DNA of 64,000 nucleotides, taken from positions 139,549 to 203,548 of the forward strand of contig NZ_CAMLHX010000001.1 in NCBI RefSeq assembly GCF_946479965.1, read 5' to 3'. Source of the stretch: an uncultured Mucilaginibacter sp. Its GTDB lineage: Bacteria > Bacteroidota > Bacteroidia > Sphingobacteriales > Sphingobacteriaceae. This document shows positions 61,844 to 64,000 of the stretch, piece after piece. Position 1 is the stretch's first letter. Every line of letters begins with the position of its first letter. The translations under genes and the position numbers were made by a program. The notes beneath the pieces were generated by a model, which ran no database searches, had not been told where the DNA came from, and worked only from the letters and a program-made list of their open reading frames with translations.

Positions 61844-62052
61844 ATTTAGCTTTTTTTTATAAAAAGCGACTTCCGCAGGAATAGTTTGCCGCGGCATAAA
61901 TGTTTTTTCTCGTTATACCATCAAACAGGCCACTAATGTTTACTTTACCTTCTAATTACAAATGTAACTTTGCCGTATTAATCATTTGATTAATTTTGCA
62001 GCGCAGTCAAACAACATACCTATGTGTTTGTACTTTATAATACATTAAATAA

Positions 62053-62060
62053 TACCTTTG
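62053..62060 (+). promoter_or_regulatory. Promoter -7 box upstream of mlaE
   Basis: TACCTTTG lies nine bases before the ATG at 62070 and overlaps the TTG of the longer frame, which supports the ATG start. An upstream TTTG at 62037 is too near to be a normal -33. Confidence 0.4.
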
Positions 62061-62069
62061 CCGCCATTA

Positions 62070-62879
62070 ATGGATATACAAAGCACCGAGGCTCCAGTAG
62101 TTAAAAAAAAGACCAGTAAACCACGTAAAAGGGCGTTAGACTTTTTTGCAACGCTTTATGATATCCATAAGTTTATCATCCGCTTTTTTAAGGAGGCCTT
62201 TGTACCACCGTTTGAATTTAAAGAGATTGTAAGGCAATGCTTTGAGGTAGGCGTAAGGTCGTTTACGTTAATATCCTTAACAGGGTTGATAGTTGGTTTG
62301 ATATTTACCAAACAATCCCGTCCTTCGCTGTCGCAATTTGGGGCAAGTTCATGGCTGCCGTCGTTGGTATCAATAGCTATAATGCGTGCCTTGGCACCTT
62401 TGGTTACGGCGCTGATAGCCGCAGGTAAGGTAGGATCAAGCATTGGCGCTGAATTAGGCTCTATGCGCGTAACCGAACAGATAGATGCCATGGAAGTATC
62501 CGGCACAAACCCTTTTAAATTTTTGGTTTGTACACGTGTATTGGCTACCACTTTAACCATACCTATTTTGGCAACTTATACAGGTTTGGTAGCTATGTTA
62601 GGCGGCTACATCAACGTAGCCATCAACGAGGGTACCAGCTTTAAAACTTTTATCCAGCAGTTTTTTGATCCGCTGAGTTTTATAGACTTTAACTCATCGC
62701 TTATAAAATCCATTGTTTTTGGGTTCACCATTGGCATAGTTGGCTGTTACCAAGGGTACAACTCAAGCAAGGGTACAGAAGGCGTAGGTAAGGCGGCAAA
62801 CGGCGCGGTAGTTGCCGCCATGTTTTTAGTTTTTATTGAAGAAATAGTTATAGTACAAATAACCAGCTGGTTTAGATAA
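62070..62879 (+). CDS. mlaE: MlaE-type ABC transporter permease
   Basis: This 269-residue membrane protein is the permease of the Mla lipid-transport system. It has five or six helices and the MlaE features FALISLTGLIVGLIFTKQ-like helix, SIGAELGSMRVTEQIDAMEVSGTNPFKFL and TTLTIPILATYTGLVAMLGGY. It works with the ATPase MlaF and the MCE protein MlaD, both directly downstream, to move phospholipids between membranes. The ATG at 62070 (MDIQSTEAPVV) is preferred to a TTG 12 bases upstream. Confidence 0.92.
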   Translation: MDIQSTEAPVVKKKTSKPRKRALDFFATLYDIHKFIIRFFKEAFVPPFEFKEIVRQCFEVGVRSFTLISLTGLIVGLIFTKQSRPSLSQFGASSWLPSLVSIAIMRALAPLVTALIAAGKVGSSIGAELGSMRVTEQIDAMEVSGTNPFKFLVCTRVLATTLTIPILATYTGLVAMLGGYINVAINEGTSFKTFIQQFFDPLSFIDFNSSLIKSIVFGFTIGIVGCYQGYNSSKGTEGVGKAANGAVVAAMFLVFIEEIVIVQITSWFR

Positions 62880-62893
62880 CGAAAACATCGTCA

Positions 62894-62920
62894 TAGCGAT
62901 GGGTTTTAAACCCATCGCTA
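62894..62920. repeat. 27-base perfect palindrome, copy 2
   Basis: This is identical to 18642-18668 and lies between mlaE and mlaF. It would form a strong hairpin in the operon mRNA. Confidence 0.75.
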
Positions 62921-62951
62921 TGATAACCAGAAGGTTTCGCTAACAAGATAT

Positions 62952-63725
62952 ATGCACAAGGCTAAGGCACCTATTGATAAGAACAACGCGGTTATTCGCA
63001 TTAAAGGATTGGAAAAGTCCTTTGGCGACTATGACGTGTTGCGTGGAATTGATCTGGAGCTTTACCAGGGTGAGAACCTGGTGGTGCTGGGTCGTTCCGG
63101 TACGGGTAAATCTGTGTTGATAAAGATCATATCGGGCTTATTGACGCTTGATAGTGGATATGTTGAAGTATTGGGTCAGGACATCAGCAACATTACCGAG
63201 CGCGAATTGCGCGAATTGCGGGTAAGGTTGGGCTTTTCTTTCCAGAACAGCGCCTTGTATGATAGTATGACGGTTCGTAAAAACCTAGAGTTTCCGCTGG
63301 TACGCAATAAAAGAAATTTAACCCGTGGCGAGGTGGATACAGCAGTTGAAACGGTGTTAGATGCTGTGGGGCTTTCGCAAACCATTAACCAGATGCCGTC
63401 TGAACTTTCAGGTGGGCAGCGTAAACGGATCGGTATTGCGCGTACTTTGATACTTAACCCCGAAATTATGCTGTATGACGAGCCTACGGCAGGGTTGGAC
63501 CCAATTACGTGTATTGAGATAAACGAACTGATAAACGAGGTGCAGGAGCGTTATAATACATCATCCATCATCATTACGCACGATTTAACCTGTGCCAAAC
63601 AAACCGGCGACCGGATTGCCATGTTGTTAGACGGGCAGTTTCAGCGGCAGGGGACGTTTGATGAGGTATTTGACACAAAGGATGAGCGGGTGAAGCCATT
63701 TTTTGATTACAATTTTATAAAGTAG
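62952..63725 (+). CDS. mlaF: MlaF-type ABC transporter ATPase
   Basis: This 257-residue ATPase has Walker A GRSGTGKS, the Q-loop region FSFQNSALYDSMTV, the signature LSGGQRKRIGIARTL, Walker B LYDEPTAGLDP and the H-loop ITHD. These match MlaF, the energy source of the lipid transporter. It follows mlaE and is followed by mlaD after 17 bases. Confidence 0.95.
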   Translation: MHKAKAPIDKNNAVIRIKGLEKSFGDYDVLRGIDLELYQGENLVVLGRSGTGKSVLIKIISGLLTLDSGYVEVLGQDISNITERELRELRVRLGFSFQNSALYDSMTVRKNLEFPLVRNKRNLTRGEVDTAVETVLDAVGLSQTINQMPSELSGGQRKRIGIARTLILNPEIMLYDEPTAGLDPITCIEINELINEVQERYNTSSIIITHDLTCAKQTGDRIAMLLDGQFQRQGTFDEVFDTKDERVKPFFDYNFIK

Positions 63726-63742
63726 ATTTAAAGAAGATATTT

Positions 63743-64000
63743 ATGGACAAATCAGACAATAAAACCGCGATAACAGTTGGCATATTCCTGGCCATTGGGC
63801 TGGTTGTGTTTATACTGGGCGTTTTTACACTGGGCAGCCAATCAAAAAGTTTTTCGAAAAGCGTGGGTATCAGCGCGGTGTTTGATGATGTTGCAGGCCT
63901 TAAAAGCGGTAACAAAGTTTGGTTCTCTGGTGTAATAGTGGGCAGCATCAGCAAAATTAAATTTATTGGTGCCGGCGAAGTTGATGTGGAGATGAAAATT
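63743..64000 (+). CDS. mlaD: MlaD-type MCE protein, partial at window end
   Basis: The reading frame runs off the window with 86 codons seen. It starts MDKSDNKTAITVGIFLAIGL, one N-terminal transmembrane helix, followed by the MCE start ISAVFDDVAGLKSGNKVWFSGVIVGSISKIKF. MlaD forms the periplasmic ring of the Mla system. It is the third gene of the operon. Confidence 0.9.
   Translation, partial: MDKSDNKTAITVGIFLAIGLVVFILGVFTLGSQSKSFSKSVGISAVFDDVAGLKSGNKVWFSGVIVGSISKIKFIGAGEVDVEMKI

Noticed and set aside
1..64000. CRISPR arrays, prophage, insertion sequence with transposase, or rRNA genes
   Set aside because: No regularly spaced repeats, phage structural genes, transposase motifs or rRNA-like sequences were seen on either strand.

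Overview
This is a window from a Bacteroidota chromosome, most likely Sphingobacteriaceae and close to Mucilaginibacter or Pedobacter. The evidence is the type IX secretion/gliding operon gldKLMN, the neighbouring HemD and DUF4271 genes, promoter -7 boxes of the form TAnnTTTG, few Shine-Dalgarno sites, and many secreted or lipid-anchored proteins with short Sphingobacteria-like signal peptides. The genus is inference. The window is mostly ordinary chromosomal core: no prophage, no transposase gene, no CRISPR array and no rRNA are seen. One tRNA gene (Cys) is present.

Layout. 1-2.3 kb: the end of a class A penicillin-binding protein, then uvrC. 2.6-7.3 kb: gldK-gldL-gldM-gldN on the minus strand, the inner-membrane motor and periplasmic ring of the type IX secretion system. 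7.6-12.4 kb: hemD, a DUF4271 membrane protein, hemW, a fasciclin protein and a DUF4349 lipoprotein. 12.4-16.4 kb: tRNA-Cys, an S10 carboxypeptidase preceded by a tiny ORF ending in six Cys codons, then 2 kb of accessory DNA holding two copies of an undescribed minus-strand RNA-like unit, an inverted-repeat element and a DUF3784-like gene. 16.5-25.9 kb: secreted M13 peptidase, a GH3 glycosidase, a phosphoesterase and small enzymes. 26-32 kb: a DASH-type cryptochrome and the sucA-sucB pair of 2-oxoglutarate dehydrogenase. 32-42 kb: EcsC, DinB, a glycosyltransferase, a broken and an intact DUF2807 gene, GyrI-like, esterase, Pmp3, DUF58 and thioredoxin genes. 42.7-52.4 kb: dnaE, a SemiSWEET transporter, an amino-acid permease, PAP2 and an M3 peptidase. 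52.7-61.9 kb: S41 peptidase, small proteins, UbiA-type prenyltransferase, a HAD hydrolase and OsmC. 62-64 kb: the start of an MlaE-MlaF-MlaD lipid-transport operon that runs off the window.

The least ordinary material is non-coding. It comprises (i) a predicted promoter, a poly-Cys leader peptide and the S10 peptidase gene in series; (ii) two diverged copies of a 450-600 nt unit whose 3' hairpin keeps a GNRA loop and shows a G-U change that pairs only on the minus strand; (iii) three and perhaps four copies of an intergenic element with a shared GAAACTACTT core and matched but different terminal words (GTTCC/GGAAC against GATCC/GGATC); and (iv) an exact 27-nt palindrome at two distant sites. 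Two genes appear frameshifted: a DUF2807 paralogue and a small two-helix membrane protein. All functional calls come from reading protein motifs by eye; no database search was run.
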